Translations under genes and position numbers: made by a program
NCBI GenBank assembly: GCA_021613375.1
Contig: CM038706.1
Location: 23,001,366 to 23,065,365 of the forward strand
Source of the DNA: Megaleporinus macrocephalus
Lineage: Eukaryota > Chordata > Actinopteri > Characiformes > Anostomidae
Length of the DNA stretch: 64,000 nucleotides
Reading direction: 5' to 3'
Notes under the pieces: model-generated
What the model was told of the DNA's origin: nothing
What the model saw: the letters and a program-made list of their open reading frames with translations, nothing else
Databases searched by the model: none
In this document: piece after piece, positions 12,637 through 30,897 of the stretch
Layout of the letters: each line of letters opens with the position of its first letter
Numbering within the stretch: the first letter of the stretch is position 1

Positions 12637-14214
12637 TCAGACCACAAACTTGTTCTTGGTGGTTGAGCCACTCTTAGTGGCTGTGTCAGCATGAGACTGA
12701 TAGCCAATGGTCATTTTCATAGGGATGCCTAAGCGCTCCTTATACACCCTCCTGTTGAAACAAACGACACACATGCACATCATCATGCGTTTTGTTTCAT
12801 TCAGAATATTTCCAAGTTAATTGTGCGCCATCTTTTTAATGCACCTGGTCTTATTCATCTCACCCTATGTGTGTTATGGCTTCTCTGTTCTCATAGTCGG
12901 TTGTCCAAACAGCTATTTTATCACCTTTTGTTCGGACATTGACTACAGCACCGCATACATCATCACTGTAGTCATCAAAAGCCTCTCCTATGAGGCAAAG
13001 CAGCTGCAAGAACAAAGTGCAAAACATCAGAATGACAACAAGGTCACAAATGGCTACCTGGAAAAGCACGCAGAAGGAACAGTTCCTCAAGGACACTCAC
13101 CGTTTCCAGCCAAAAACGGTCCAGGTCAAGCTTTCTCTGCTGCTTGTTGAGGGTGATTAGCCAGCGGCCTCCTTTCTTATTCCTCTCATCCTCCCACATG
13201 GGCTCAATACCGTCCTGCAGTACGGGAGGCAGGAGAGGAGAGAGCTAGAGTAATTCTGACAATCCCTACATCAAAGCTTGGACTGCACTCACAGTGATGC
13301 AGGCATTAAGCTATGACTACAAACATTCCACCCAAACATTTCACACTTTTATTCTACAGAGATAGATACTAAAGAGGGTCACACACTTGAGTTCACCTTA
13401 AAGAGTGAGTAGTCACAACCAGACATCAGATTACTGGAAAGTTGAATGTGGTTATATAGCCTGGAAAACAGAGAAGATCATCAACCCTAAGTCAAGTGTG
13501 TTTTCGCCCCAATTCCGTGATGTGAAAAAGCAAACGACAGATCCTATTCTTTTTCACTACACAGCGTATAAAGAAACTGCCACTAAGCCAATGTGTTTCA
13601 TTCCTACAATGGATAAAAACCCACCAATTTACTTTGGACAAAAGCAGGCATGTTTGTATGCAGCCTAATAATGTGTAAATAATCAGACTATTAGTGCAAT
13701 GGGAATAGAGCACATGCATGTACACAGCTCGACCAGAAAAGACTAGCGTGCTTAAGGCATTTTGGAAAGCCCTTTCTATACAACTGAACAAGGTGGGTAA
13801 TGCTGTTTAATAAAAAATAACTCTGATTACATCCCCATTCAGAAAGTGTGCATTCACGCTATACCAGAAGCTAATCAGCAGAGGAGACTAAGCTTATGCT
13901 TTGGATCTGATAACTGTAACTGTATAAACGCAAATAGAGATTCCCATTAGGTTGTTGAGAAAAAATGTGCATAAAAAACATCTCAGTCTCAATTTAATTA
14001 ATCCAATCGTACTGGTGTTAAATCCTTGCATGTCTGCTAATGAAATAAATTAAAATATAACACAAAATTCTTACGCCCAAAAATCCTCTACGGTGTCAAA
14101 CTTGGAAATCAGCCGCAGGTTGGCTTGCCATGTTTTGCTCTTGTCATTTTTGAAGAACCATAAAGACCATCTGTGGAAAACAAGCAGATAAGATAAACAA
14201 TTCAATATTCAACA

Positions 14215-14255
<41 letters not shown>

Positions 14256-15481
14256 AAACTCTCATTAAATTTTGATAATGTGCAAAATTCTAAATATGTT
14301 AATATGAGAACTAAACCAACATGTTGCCTGCGGTTCACCTATTTTGTAGTGGATGTTTCATATAACACTCAGGGCTGACAATCTCCTGACTTGTCTCCTC
14401 AGAGTTCTCCTCTTCACTCTTAGATGGATTCAAAATGACTTCCTTAAAAAAACAGCAATAAAAATTCATTTTAAAGAACATTTGGAAGTGCAGCGAACAG
14501 CTTAACGTCATACAATCACATACAATATTAAGCTGTGCATTCATATAGAGGCCACCATCCAGCATAAAGTGGTTTAAGGTAAATATCAAAATACGTTGAG
14601 CCACATTTGTGCTAGACTGAATGACTGACAGCATTAAACTTGGCCCTCAACTCAGAACCAAGTCAACAGCTGGAACAAACACAGAAACAAGGACTAATTG
14701 CACTTTAATAACACCGTGTTCTGTCAGAAGTTTTACTTCACGTCAGAAACGACAGAAATTTAAAAAGTAAAGTTCTGTTCATCTCAGTAACAGCTTGTCT
14801 GGTCTCTGTAAGTAACGATATCTGTTAATTAACTAAATCTGTATAGAGGAACCGCTGGCCAGTCCACGACAGATGTCGTGGCGGTCGAGGTTACTCGAGT
14901 GTGGGTTGCAGCTGTCAGTCTTGTTTTCTTCTCCCCTGTGAATATAATGTCTTCCTTTATGGTATGTTAACGTTAACATTGCTTATCCATGAAAAAAGAA
15001 GAGGGGTGCTGCTAGCTAGCTAACCTAATATCACGATAATGCTTCTCTTCTGCTAGTTGTTGACAACAATACCTGGAACAGCACTAATACAGCGTGAAAT
15101 GTTACAAATTGAATATTTATGTGCAAGTGAATAAATATACTGGCAAACATACCTTAGAAACAGTCATTCGCGTTAGCTGGCTACAGAAACGTGCCACGGC
15201 TATTTTCAAAACAAGCCCACATAACTACTCAGCCGAACTTGTTAGAGAGCTTTGCTGAGTGGCGTGAACGTTGGGAGACCTGCTGCTATCCCATTCAAAC
15301 AATCCGATTAACTTTACCAAAGTGTGAGCGCAGGTCATTTTACAGAGTTATTCCGAACCAGATCCAGCAATACACGCATAACTGCTGCGTGACTGACTTG
15401 TGTTCACCAAGCAGTAGTTAGAAAAAACAGAAAAACAGCGTTAAGAGTGACGGCTCGACTCACCGGCTCCGCAGTCGCCAT
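12637..15481 (-). CDS. eif4e: eIF4E, mRNA 5' cap-binding translation initiation factor
   Basis: eIF4E binds the m7G cap of cytoplasmic mRNA and, with eIF4G, recruits the ribosome. Seven coding exons on the minus strand: 15481-15464, 14442-14339, 14170-14075, 13460-13397, 13214-13101, 13003-12864 and 12751-12637. Phases join perfectly to 651 nt, or 216 aa plus stop, close to the 217 aa of human eIF4E. The short first exon encodes MATAEP, then an acidic variable N-terminus, then HPLQNRW. The cap-stacking tryptophans are at about residues 55 (KTWQAN) and 101 (EPMWED), with Glu102. The C-terminus is TKSGSTTKNKFVV. Internal exon lengths of 96, 64 and 140 bp fit the vertebrate gene as I remember it. 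The usual WALWFF reads WSLWFF here. It is head-to-head with fam241a. Fish have several eif4e paralogues, so the suffix is left open. Confidence 0.97.
14217..14252. repeat. (GA)n microsatellite in eif4e intron
   Basis: A GAGAGA run of about 35 bp in the intron between coding exons 2 and 3 of eif4e, close to the exon 3 acceptor. Confidence 0.9.
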
Positions 15482-16061
15482 TTTACATTCTGGCTGCTTC
15501 ACAACACAGGCCTCATATGGAGCAGCAGCCAGACTGACTGACTAGCAGGTCGACCAGAGCACTGATCTACCTTAACGACATGTAGAGCAACTGCTGTTCG
15601 CTCAGAACACTAAACAGACCGCCCTACACCCGTTTAACGCAAGGCCGTTTCCACTGTCAGGCTCTGAAGTGATGCTATGTGCTTAAACAGCTACACAGAT
15701 GTTTAGCAAAGTGTTGAATTTTGTGCTGCAACTTTTCGAAAAACCTCTCAAACGGAGAGACACAGGGGTCGTTAACCTTAACGCAGGATATAAACATATA
15801 CCAGACAGAGTGTTTAATAACTGACGCGTTGTTGTGCACTGTTTCTGTGGAGTGCAGCTGTGAGTTTGTGGCTTTGAGCCGTTTCGGGTTGTTGAATGTG
15901 CCACCTCGCTTTCGGCTACAGCGCCGGTGACGTCACGGAGCGCCGCGTTTGACAGAAAAGACCGGAAGCAAGTCGAACGGCGCTCAGCTCAGCCCCCCTC
16001 GGTCCGGGATCAGGCTTCGGATAATTTCGATAGTTTGACGCTGTTGGTGGACAACATAAAC
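15482..16061. promoter_or_regulatory. Shared head-to-head promoter of eif4e and fam241a
   Basis: Only 580 bp separate the start codons of the divergent genes eif4e and fam241a. The fam241a side (15900-16061) is GC- and CpG-rich. It contains a perfect palindromic cAMP-response element, TGACGTCA, at 15928-15935 and an ETS-type core CCGGAAG at 15961-15967. No TATA box is evident, as is usual for housekeeping CpG promoters. Bidirectional activity is inferred from the layout. Confidence 0.7.
15928..15935. promoter_or_regulatory. Consensus CRE (CREB/ATF site)
   Basis: TGACGTCA, a full palindromic CRE, about 130 bp upstream of the fam241a start codon and about 450 bp from the eif4e start codon. Confidence 0.7.
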
Positions 16062-21797
<5,736 letters not shown>

Positions 21798-21998
21798 AGG
21801 CCTAAGACAGGCATACAGTTGCACAGACTAAACAAGTGCCAGACCTGGGGCAGTAGAGAGATGGAGAAAGAGAGCGAGAGAGATTCTTTCTGTCTTGCCC
21901 CACACTAACACAGATCAGCTTAATGAATGTCTCTTGAGAATTATGATGAATGGTGTGTTTGGTTCTATGACAGCCTCAAATGATTGCACACATTAATG

Positions 21999-22969
21999 TA
22001 GTGCCTTGCAAAAGTAGTCAGGTGTTTTGTCATGCAAGTACTGTGTTAAACCAAAACCTTGTAGCTTTTTTTTTAGATTAGATTTTTGTTGTTGTTGTTT
22101 TTCAATATATTATACATCCTGAAACTTTCAGGACCAATGGGCCAAGAGAAATGGTCAAGAATGACTTGGAATGAAAACTCATTACAATATTTTACATGAA
22201 ATATTATAAGAACTCCACGTTATGGTTTTTGAGAGACAAAGTTTTGTTTGGTGATGTCGTGCATAATCAGAGACCACCCTTTACTCTTTATTTTTTTTGT
22301 CAAAATGCCTATACGTGTTATTTGTTTTGCAGCGTCAGGAACCTCAACAACCAAACATAACTGAATAAAATAATAAAAGACGTTTTTGCTCTCACAATCT
22401 CAGTCTTAGAGGTTGCTCACATTAGCTGCCTTCCACAATCCAAATAACCTCAAGCCTATTCTGTGACGCTGAAGTACGAACTCTGCAGTGGCCAGTTCAT
22501 TGTTCTGAGAAGATCAGTAGCTTCTTAGATTTGTGGTAGAGTCTGTGATTTGCAAATGTTCTATTTTTAATCTATTTTCTTAGTAATACCTGCACACATC
22601 CTTTCAGACCCACAGCATTTGACAGTGAAAGAATGGACAGAAACACTTTGGATTTTTTTAGGTCTGAAGATAAAGTGGACCTTGACCTTGAAGAGAATTC
22701 TCTCTCAGAGAAACATTTTTTTATTGGACAGGGACTGTTTTGGTGGTCTTCCACATCTTGTACCGTTGTTAAGCATCCTGTATCTTCTTAAAAATTTTTT
22801 TGGAAACTCATTTTTTCTGTTTTCCTATAAGACACTTACTCTATTTTTGGATATCTAATCTCTTCTGAAATATCTCCTGAAAAACGAACAACCTAATGGC
22901 CATTTTTGACTGAATTGAAGGGTGGTCTCTGATTTTCGCAGGACATACAGATGCTTTTCCAAGGCACTA
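21999..22969. mobile_element. TA-flanked Tc1/mariner-type element with nested inverted repeat
   Basis: The left end is TAGTGCCTTGCAAAAGTAGT and the right end GCTTTTCCAAGGCACTA, which are inverted copies flanked by TA dinucleotides, as expected for Tc1/mariner integration. Inside, AATCAGAGACCACCCTTTA (about 22265-22283) is inverted at 22914-22940 (AAGGGTGGTCTCTGATT), marking a second, nested element or inner repeat. No intact transposase is seen. It sits about 200 bp after the fam241a stop and may have entered its 3' UTR. Confidence 0.7.
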
Positions 22970-25779
22970 TAGTGCATGGTTATAGTAAATGATGTTTGTC
23001 TTTGGGGATGGGACTTACCTACAGAGAGCTCCTGTAGCAAAGGAGTCTTTACTGTCATGTTTGCACTATGTGAGGTGCTTTTGATATATGCATGCTTTCC
23101 TTGACAATGAATTTATACTGACCGGTGAGTGAATGCATATTCTTGACTAGCATGGATGTTAAAGAAAATGCACTTTACGAGAAAACAAAGAAGATTGGCA
23201 CTATATAACCTTTTTTTCCAAACAGGTCCATACATATCTGTCATACTTTCTTTAGAAAGAGGACTGCTGCATACAACATAACCTGGATGTATCCACCTCG
23301 TTGCCCTTCTAGACATTCCTGCATTCTCCACACAAGTGCACTAGAGGGCAACCTTCTCCTTGGCCCCTCATCTGGAAATCTGACTCGAAAACGATCTCCA
23401 CTTTGAGGTTAATCAGTCCATCTATACCTTCCACAGTGCTGAAGTCTAAAAGCTAGAAGTGCAGATGTAAGAATTTGATTGTGTGTTCTCATTAACTCCA
23501 TTACAAATACCATCAACTCTTTCCTGCTAAGAAACACAAGAGATCATATTTATTGTGTAATTAGAAAATTATGCATTTATTCACACTAGCGCACTGGCAA
23601 AAAACCTAAGATGTAATGGCATGTTAATAATTGTAAATTCAGGCATATTTATGAAATGACATATTAAATGCATATAATAATGTATCTCCGGCAGTGCCGA
23701 AACTGGTGAGCAGGCTATGCTGAAGTGAATACTTGTTTTTTAATGCTTTAATTTTATGACGCCCATGCTCTAGATGAAGTTTATGAAAATGGTATGTACA
23801 GTATTTACATAATATTTATCTTTAAAAATGGGAGGAACTCCAACTTTTGAAGTGAAAATCGATTAAGCTGCTCTTTATATGATTACAGGATATGCAGCTC
23901 TGTGTGAATATCCTTTTCTGCCTCACAGTTATACAATGATATCTGTGAATTTGATTATCTGTAAATTGGATCTCGGAATGCAGGGCTGGTTGTGTTTCCG
24001 CTGTAGCACAGATGTACTGTATGGATATTGCTGCAAGTCTCCAAAATAACGGTTACATTTGCTGTTTTCTTTCTGAGCACAATCTTCCATCACTGCGGTT
24101 TACTGCTGTTCCTTTATACCTCATCCATCACGCTTTGTGCCACAGTTTTGATGATCATTTATGCCATCGTGCTGTATTTTCTTACAGTCTTTTGTGAGAA
24201 ATTTATCAGAAATTTATTTGAAAGTTTAATTTTTTGCCTCTGTAACTACAATTCAACCTAATATTTGGGAATCTTAATAAAGGTTCTATGTTTTTAAAGA
24301 AACGTCTGTGCTGTTGGCTTTCATTATTAGTTTTACAGGTATGTAAATGACCAGAAAGGTTTACACTTTTTCATGTAATGCATTCTTAAGCTGCATAAAA
24401 GTTTCTTTAGAAACTTTAGAAACTCTCTTCTAGCTCAAAGTGATCTGGCCATGTTTTATGTGAAATGTCTGTAAAAAAAAGGAGCAAGAATACAGCTAAA
24501 AGTGCACACAGCAACAAAAAAAAACAAGATAATGTGCAGCGCTATGTTTTCTCTGGGTGTTGTCCCAGCAGCACCCAAATTTAGCATTAACAACAACACT
24601 GATGTGAAATTTAGTCTAGTCTGTGTGCTTCTGTGTAAATGCACACAGACTAGTCTCTGTAGATGCACTAACAGCTGTGCACACCACAGGTGAAAATCCA
24701 AAAATGACCGTTGACATGAAGGACTGAAGCACTTCATTAAGCTTAAATCTCTTAGCTGATTAAAATCACTCACAAGTGTAGCTTCTAGAACTAATGCTAT
24801 GCCCCTATGACCTCTTGCCTATGACTTTACAATGACTGGTTTGTGTGGGGCTGTTCTGAGGGCTTGTTTGTGAGTGAGTGAACTTGTAACCTGCACTGTG
24901 AGAGTGTGTGCATTCATCAGCAGCCTCTACAGACCAACCAGAACATCATGCAGGGCCAAATTAGGGTTCTTAGCTTTTTTCACAGTGAATGAATCCTGCC
25001 CTTGAATATCTACCATCCTGCAGAGTTTAGCCTCATCCCAAAGCAAAAACACCTGATCCAGATAGTGAAAGCCTTCAGAAGTATCTGAATACTACAGCCA
25101 AATGTGGTGGATCTCCAGGACCAAGATTGGACACCCCCCAGTTTAATAGCTAGAATATTTAAAGAACAGTTAAAGCAGTGGTCAAACATGCATGCTTATA
25201 TCATCACATGCTTGCTTAGGACCCAGGCTGGGCTGTACAATGTGAGCACGTGTATCTCCAGTCAATAACATTTTGTCCAAATGTCAGTCGTTCCTGAGTT
25301 CCTGAGTTTTAACTACGTGGCTTGCGCTGTACTGAACATCATTTCCCAAAGGCCCAAATCATCTGCTTAAGTTTATATCAGGTTTCTAGAGAACAAATAC
25401 AGATGTTTGTAATCATGGGGCCTTGCAATGTACAAAGTGACTCTTTTCTGCCTGTTAATTTGTTATTTTTGATGTTTTCTTGCTGAAACAAAAAAAGAGG
25501 TGATCCCTAAATGCCTCTCTGGAATTGGAAGCTAATGCACCATCTTTTGTTCCTTTAACCTGTTTTAATATAAGTTGTTTAAATAAAAAAATAAAATTCA
25601 CAAATTTATCACATCAAATAACAATATGCATTTAGATAATAAACTATTTACCTTCCTGTATGTGCATTACTGCTGGTGTGGGTCTCCACAAAATACAAAA
25701 AGTGCCAATAGCCTCCCCTTGTGTGAAGTCATTATCACACATTTTACAAACTAAATATCATTTTGTAAACATTTTAATT
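22970..25779. other. Possible distal fam241a 3' UTR, then spacer
   Basis: No supported exon. An AATAAA at 24276-24281 followed by a GT-rich stretch could be a distal polyadenylation site for fam241a; another AATAAA at 22364-22369 lies inside the transposon. A decayed copy of the short palindromic repeat seen at 2645-2805 lies at about 25035-25140. Confidence 0.35.
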
Positions 25780-26020
25780 CAATTTAACTTTGTTATTATA
25801 CCAATACAAGTGTAGCAAAACACTGTCAGGCTACTTCTCCAGGGCAGTACTTTAAGTTAAAGTTAAAAAGTTGAACAGAGATAAATAAGTAATAGTGCAA
25901 ATACAATAGACAGAAACACAAGACAATATGTTCAAAGCCAGTAAGAGCAAGATGTGTAAAAGCAGTAACTGCCACTGTCAGTGTCAGAATGCAGCTGGAA
26001 CAGGTGCAAACAGCAGGTAG
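25780..26020. repeat. Probable LINE 3'-end fragment
   Basis: Phrases such as GTGTAGCAAAACACTGTCAG, CTACTTCTCCAGGGCAG and AAGAGCAAGATGTG resemble the non-coding 3' region of a common fish LINE, from memory. No reverse transcriptase frame is present. Confidence 0.4.
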
Positions 26021-26079
26021 TATAAATAAACATGAATATGTAGTAGAGCAGTGAAAAAAACAGCATTAGTGTTGTGTTT

Positions 26080-26170
26080 TGGATGCTGGTATGCTTAACC
26101 AGCAGGACCATACCTGGTGACCGGCTAAACCAGCATCAGACCAGCACAAGAACAGCATAAACCCACATAC
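26080..26170. repeat. GCTGGT/ACCAGC-rich inverted repeat
   Basis: Several short GCTGGT and ACCAGC words alternate (GATGCTGGTATGCTTAACC, CCGGCTAAACCAGCATC, AGACCAGCACAAG). A similar patch lies at about 2555-2620. This is a small low-complexity interspersed repeat. Confidence 0.45.
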
Positions 26171-26619
26171 TTAATATTTGCATATAATTTGTGCTATAAC
26201 ACTTTTATAGCCCCTTTGCTATGTTCAGACCCCTCAAGGCTGTATGAATATAAGTTTAACTTAATTTAGTCTGTATTTCAATCACTCTTATCAAGAGAGG
26301 CAATCATGTTTCAGATAAATCCATATGAAATGTAGTGTTCAAAGGCATGTGACATTATTCTCTTTATGTAGTAGTTACATTTAACTCTATTTATAGATAA
26401 ACCCTGTAAAACTTGTGTAACACCGTTTATGCTGACATTGTCAATGCATCAAAAATCACATGCTTTAAATAATACACCACCAATAGCAGTGCATTCAGTA
26501 ATGTAGTATGTGGGACCAAACCAACCATGTTATTGAATGTAATACTTTCTTCAAGAGATTATCAGTGTTTACTGGAGGGATTCAAGCGCTGTAGTGATGA
26601 ATGACAAGGAATCTCTATA

Positions 26620-27449
26620 TTTTGGTGTATTTGCACCATCCATCCATTCCTTAGTGTCTTCAAAATGCCCAGTCCTGCTGAGTAAAGACAATCCTAAAAC
26701 AGGATACTGCCACCACCATGCTTCATTGTTTGAATAGCGTTTGTTGAGTAATGAGCAGTGTTATGCTGTTGCTGCACATAGCTTTTTAAACTATTTAGCT
26801 CTGTTCTTGCCTCATTTTACCACAAAACCTTAGCTGGCTCTTTGCCAGTACAGTTGTTGTCGACTGGTGCACCTTCACTGCAGATTTAGCTTCTGAACTC
26901 TGTAGCTCCTTCTATGTGATTACAAGCCTCTCTGTGGTTTCTCTCACAAGTCCACTTCTTGCTTTTACAGCCTTGTATTGCCAGAGCCTAGGGTGATATT
27001 ATACTTCCATTTCCCCAGAATTCATCCAACAGTGCTCGCTAGATATCCAAACACTTGGATATTATTTTGTAGCCCTTTGTGCATGCCTGTAACTCTGAGT
27101 GCTCTTGAGTCTTCATTTCCACAACTTCCCTTCACATTTACTGTTTGAACAGTGCTACTTGAAATATGCTACTCTTTCATCTAGATAAAGGTAGAGTCTA
27201 GTGTGAGCAAACTGTGTCCTTGTTAGGGCAATATCTTTCATCTTACATCATCTTCCACAGCGCAGGGGTGCTAAGACTTGTGCATACAGCATTTTTCATT
27301 AAGTATTTCCTATATTTAAGCTAATATCACTTTAAAGTCATTTATTTTGAGGGTCAGTGAAAAGCTGCATGACACATGACAATATCAAAGTGTCATCCAA
27401 AATCAAATCTGATGACATTTAGGGGGGTTGAACACTTTTGCAAGGCACG
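26620..27449. mobile_element. Degraded Tc1-like element
   Basis: The motif ACTGCCACCACCATGCTTC at about 26706 and the right end GAACACTTTTGCAAGGCAC at 27431-27449 match a well-known Tc1-like family; the end matches the terminal repeat of the 21999-22969 element. A matching left end was not found, so the left boundary is approximate. Confidence 0.5.
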
Positions 27450-27481
27450 GCATATGGGTGCAAGTGTGTGCTGTAGGTTGA

Positions 27482-27640
27482 CCAGCAGTTGCCCAGTGAA
27501 GGTCAGCGGCCAGAGGAGGGCGAGTTGCTGGATGCAGTGCATGATCTGGAGGCTGAGCTGCAGGCTTGCCGTCAAAGCCAGAGAGAGCTACATAAAACCA
27601 TCCCAAGCTTTCAGCTTCACTTGAGGCTACAAGGGGGCAC
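27482..27640 (+). other. Unassigned exon-like island with coiled-coil-like frame
   Basis: A GC-rich patch in AT-rich spacer begins after an AG acceptor-like site (GACCAGCAG). The plus-strand frame reads LDAVHDLEAELQACRQSQRE, with heptad-like spacing of leucines and acidic residues. I do not recognise the family and cannot link it to other exons. It may be an exon of an unrecognised gene, a pseudogene remnant or chance. Confidence 0.25.
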
Positions 27641-28256
27641 ACACAAAAAAGGGGTATGCACACACATGCTGTAAACACAAGCATCACACACACACCTCCG
27701 GGCAAAAGCACAGAAACGGTCCGAAAAGAGCAGTGCAGAGCAACCGAGCGTGAGTGAGTCCTCCCTTCACAACACAGCTCCAGCATGGCCGCCCAAGACT
27801 CAACTACTGAGGCAGAACGTGGGCTGTTTTGCTAATTGCCTCAGCCATTAAGTAAAGCTGAATTTAGTAAACAGGTTTTTATTCTGGCGGACACGCTTGG
27901 AATGAATTTCCAGAACAAGCTGAAAATGCAGTTAATAATTCTGTAGAGTATTTTTAAAGAACACTTCTCAACCTAATAGACTACATCTACTATATGGTCA
28001 ATTACCATGAAGAGTCATGTTGATGCATTTCCCTGCACTAGGAAAAAAACAGAAAACAAGTTAAAGAGTACACATGGAGAGCTACATTTTTCCTTTAAGT
28101 AAGAGTTTTTTAAGGGAGATGTAAACACATCTCACACAGATGTAAGCATAACATTCTAAATTAACCAAAAAAAAGAATGTGAATGTGAAATGTGAAATGA
28201 CAGTGCTATATCCAAAACATATATGCATTGCTTTGCTGAGATATCTAATTAAGTTA

Positions 28257-28312
28257 GATAGATACATACATACATACATACATACTTTATTGATCCCAGA
28301 GGGAAATTCAAG
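28257..28312 (-). repeat. Retroposon 3' tail with tetranucleotide repeat
   Basis: On the minus strand GAATTTCCCTCTGGGATCAA leads into TAAAGTATGTATGTATG. This conserved tail followed by a short tandem repeat is typical of the 3' end of fish LINE/SINE retroposons. Confidence 0.6.
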
Positions 28313-28380
28313 TTAGCATGCTAACATGTGTTGTGAATATTCCTTACATTCAATCCTGTCTGTTAAAAGCTTGTTTATAC

Positions 28381-28565
28381 AGATGGATACACTGAGTGCT
28401 ACAGAGGCTGCAAGACATTTATGGTTCAGTGAATCCTGTCATTTATGGCAGGAACCCCCCAAGGAAGCTGCCCAAGCCCAGAAGATAGCAAATTGGCTGG
28501 ATGGAACATGGAGGCAGGCCTATAAGACCGTGCAGTTGTCTGCACTGTGGTATTCTTAAGAATAA
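28381..28565 (+). other. Unassigned open frame followed by AATAAA
   Basis: After an acceptor-like TTTATACAG, an ATG opens a 58-codon frame (MDTLSATEAARHLWF onward) ending at 28559, with GAATAAA right behind it. No family is recognised and no upstream exon can be joined. It is kept only as a weak terminal-exon candidate. Confidence 0.15.
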
Positions 28566-29265
28566 AGCTTATACTCTAAACTGGTCTCCCTCTTCAGTTT
28601 TGAAGTTACAACACCCGCTAACCCCGGGCTGTCCTGTGTTGTAATACCACTTTGTACCTGAAACGGCAACAAGTGAGTCACTGTATCGAGTCAAATCAGT
28701 CCAACATGAGAGGATAAAGAAGTAGCTTAATGGTTTTGAAGGTCCTGCTCCCTGTTAGATCATTTAAGAACAGGTAACCAATGACAAGAAGAATGAAGGC
28801 AACAATTGCTGGAGCTCTTGGCAAACAACCATTTTAATAATCACCATTGCCCACTCTCAGCAAGAATCCAGCATTTTTGAGTAAAGTGTAATACAGGGCT
28901 GCCCGTCAGAACAAAGCTGTCCTAATGACACAGTAACAAAAATAGCCTGTTTAAGTGTAAGAGATAAAGAGAGATTGAGAGACGGCCATATTGAATTATG
29001 AGCATTATTGACTTTCATCTTCTACAGCATTCACAAACACTTCGCAGGAGGACAGTAATAACTAATACACGTCAAAGAGACAGGGGAGGCCTTGTATGGG
29101 CCAACACTGTCACTGTGAGAGTGAATGGTGACCTGCCTTATGAGGTCATGTGACTGTATGTGCTGTTACTGCTGGTGTTAAATGATGTGCACTACATCGC
29201 AGCAGAATCACGGTCTCCCCGTCTCTTTTTAACATGTCTCAGTTGTTGCTGACCTTTGCTGGTCG

Positions 29266-29575
29266 GCAGCACTGCTATGTCTGATCTACTTCTACCAGCA
29301 CATCACACATTAACACACCACCCACCACCACGTCAGTGTCTCTGCAGTTCTGAGAATGACCCACCACCAAATAATACCTGCTCTGTGGTGGTCCTGTGGT
29401 GGCCCTGACCACTGAAGAACAGAGTGAAAGGGGACTACCAAAGTACACAGAGAAACAAAAGGACTGCAGTCTGTATTAGTACAAAACTATAAACTGCACC
29501 TATATGGTAAGTGAAGCTTATACAATTGATGAATATTATATATAAACAGAAAAAAGAAGGTGGCTTTAATGTTAT
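29266..29575. mobile_element. Palindromic non-autonomous transposon, copy A (one arm)
   Basis: The stretch contains AGCACTGCTATGTCTGATC, CCACCACGTCAGTGTCTC, AATAATACCTGCTCTGTGG and ends AAGGTGGCTTTAATGTTAT. It is the right arm of the family defined at 31274-31686 and 41911-42482. No coding frame. Confidence 0.75.
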
Positions 29576-29995
29576 AAAATGATCACCATGACACCAGTTT
29601 CTGTTTTCGACAGCTACAGCAGGAGGTTTGTTAAGAGAGGGATCAGATTTGTGTGCCCCATTCGCGCTTTGTGTTCCAAGGTTTCTGATATGCTGTGTAA
29701 AGTGAAGCATGCAAACCATAAAGTAAACTTTGTGAAACAGCAGCAGGAGAAAGAGGCGGAGCAAGGCTGGAGCTCCACCCGGGGGCAGTTTAAGACTAGT
29801 CAGATAAAGGGTCGCATGAAACTCAGAATTCAAGAAGTTTATAAGAGTACACGAAGTAAGAGTGAAGGAAATAAAAACACAGAGGGTATACAATCCTACA
29901 GACCAGTATTTGTGTAACACATCTGAAAGTTATTTATATAGTATATATTCACTTGCCTCAAACATGGTTGATCAGCAAAGCCATATTTGGTGTCG

Positions 29996-30250
29996 AAGGC
30001 TGTGTCCAAAACCGACGGCAGCTGACCTGAAGCCTTACTGCCTTTGTTGTCTCGTAAGTCGGTGCCTTAAAAGGTGTCAGTGTGTCAGTGTTTATGTTTT
30101 CCTTACTACTTAGGTGCTGACACAGAGTATTATGGGATTATATAAGTCAGTGAAAGATACATCTATGCTGCCTCCGCAGGCAGTGTTTATACAAACATTA
30201 GATTTGGACACGACGGGGTGCCTTCACGCCTCAGAATACTGTACGAGTAG
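29996..30250. repeat. Probable interspersed repeat
   Basis: It contains GGCTGTGTCCAAAACCGACG, ATGCTGCCTCCGCAGGCAG and GGTGCCTTCACGCCTCAGAA, phrases that look like a dispersed fish repeat from memory. Boundaries and class are uncertain. Confidence 0.3.
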
Positions 30251-30897
30251 AGAGTGTTTATGATGTTACAGACACAGCCGAAATGTTGCTTCTATCATAA
30301 ATCTTATATAAGGTAAACCAAGATGCTGCCTTTTGATGGTGAATTTAAGTAAAAGATGTGAAAAGTGTTTCAGTTCCTGACTATGTCTCCATCTGGCTTC
30401 ATCTGGCAGCTGGCTGAACAAACCCTAAAACAAAAGCATTTTTTTAAATCACGTGTGTTAAGGCCTAAAATAAATACTTAAAATGTTTAGTGAAATGAGT
30501 AAAACTCCCCACTGGTGTGAGGGAGGCTCTGTTGTCTGCATTCTCACTTTCCAGGAAATATGTTTAAATGATGTTGTGAAGCTGAATCTTACATCCTTGT
30601 CCTGATTTCACTTCCTAAGGATCCTCGGGCAGAGTAAGCATGTCATTACAAGGCATTACAGTTAACTGATTTTAATTTGGCTGTGTACCAGCTTTGTTGC
30701 TCTTATTTACAAACATTAATAATGAATGCTCACTTGTGCGGCTATGAATGTGCCTCCCAAGAGCCTTTAATCTTGTAAATAACTTGATGTTATGCATCCC
30801 GGCCTTGTCAGCCAGTGCTGGAGCAGGTTCCCCTCTGTTGCTGCGTTTAAAAAAAAGAGCATTCGCTATAAAGTGCAATTTTTCCTGTTTCTTCTGC

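Noticed and set aside
24456..24773. 105-codon minus-strand frame
   Set aside because: No family match, and an overlapping plus frame of similar quality exists; consistent with chance.
29435..29920. 161-codon minus and 112-codon plus overlapping frames
   Set aside because: They overlap each other on opposite strands, partly within a palindromic transposon arm, and neither has a recognisable family or splice context.
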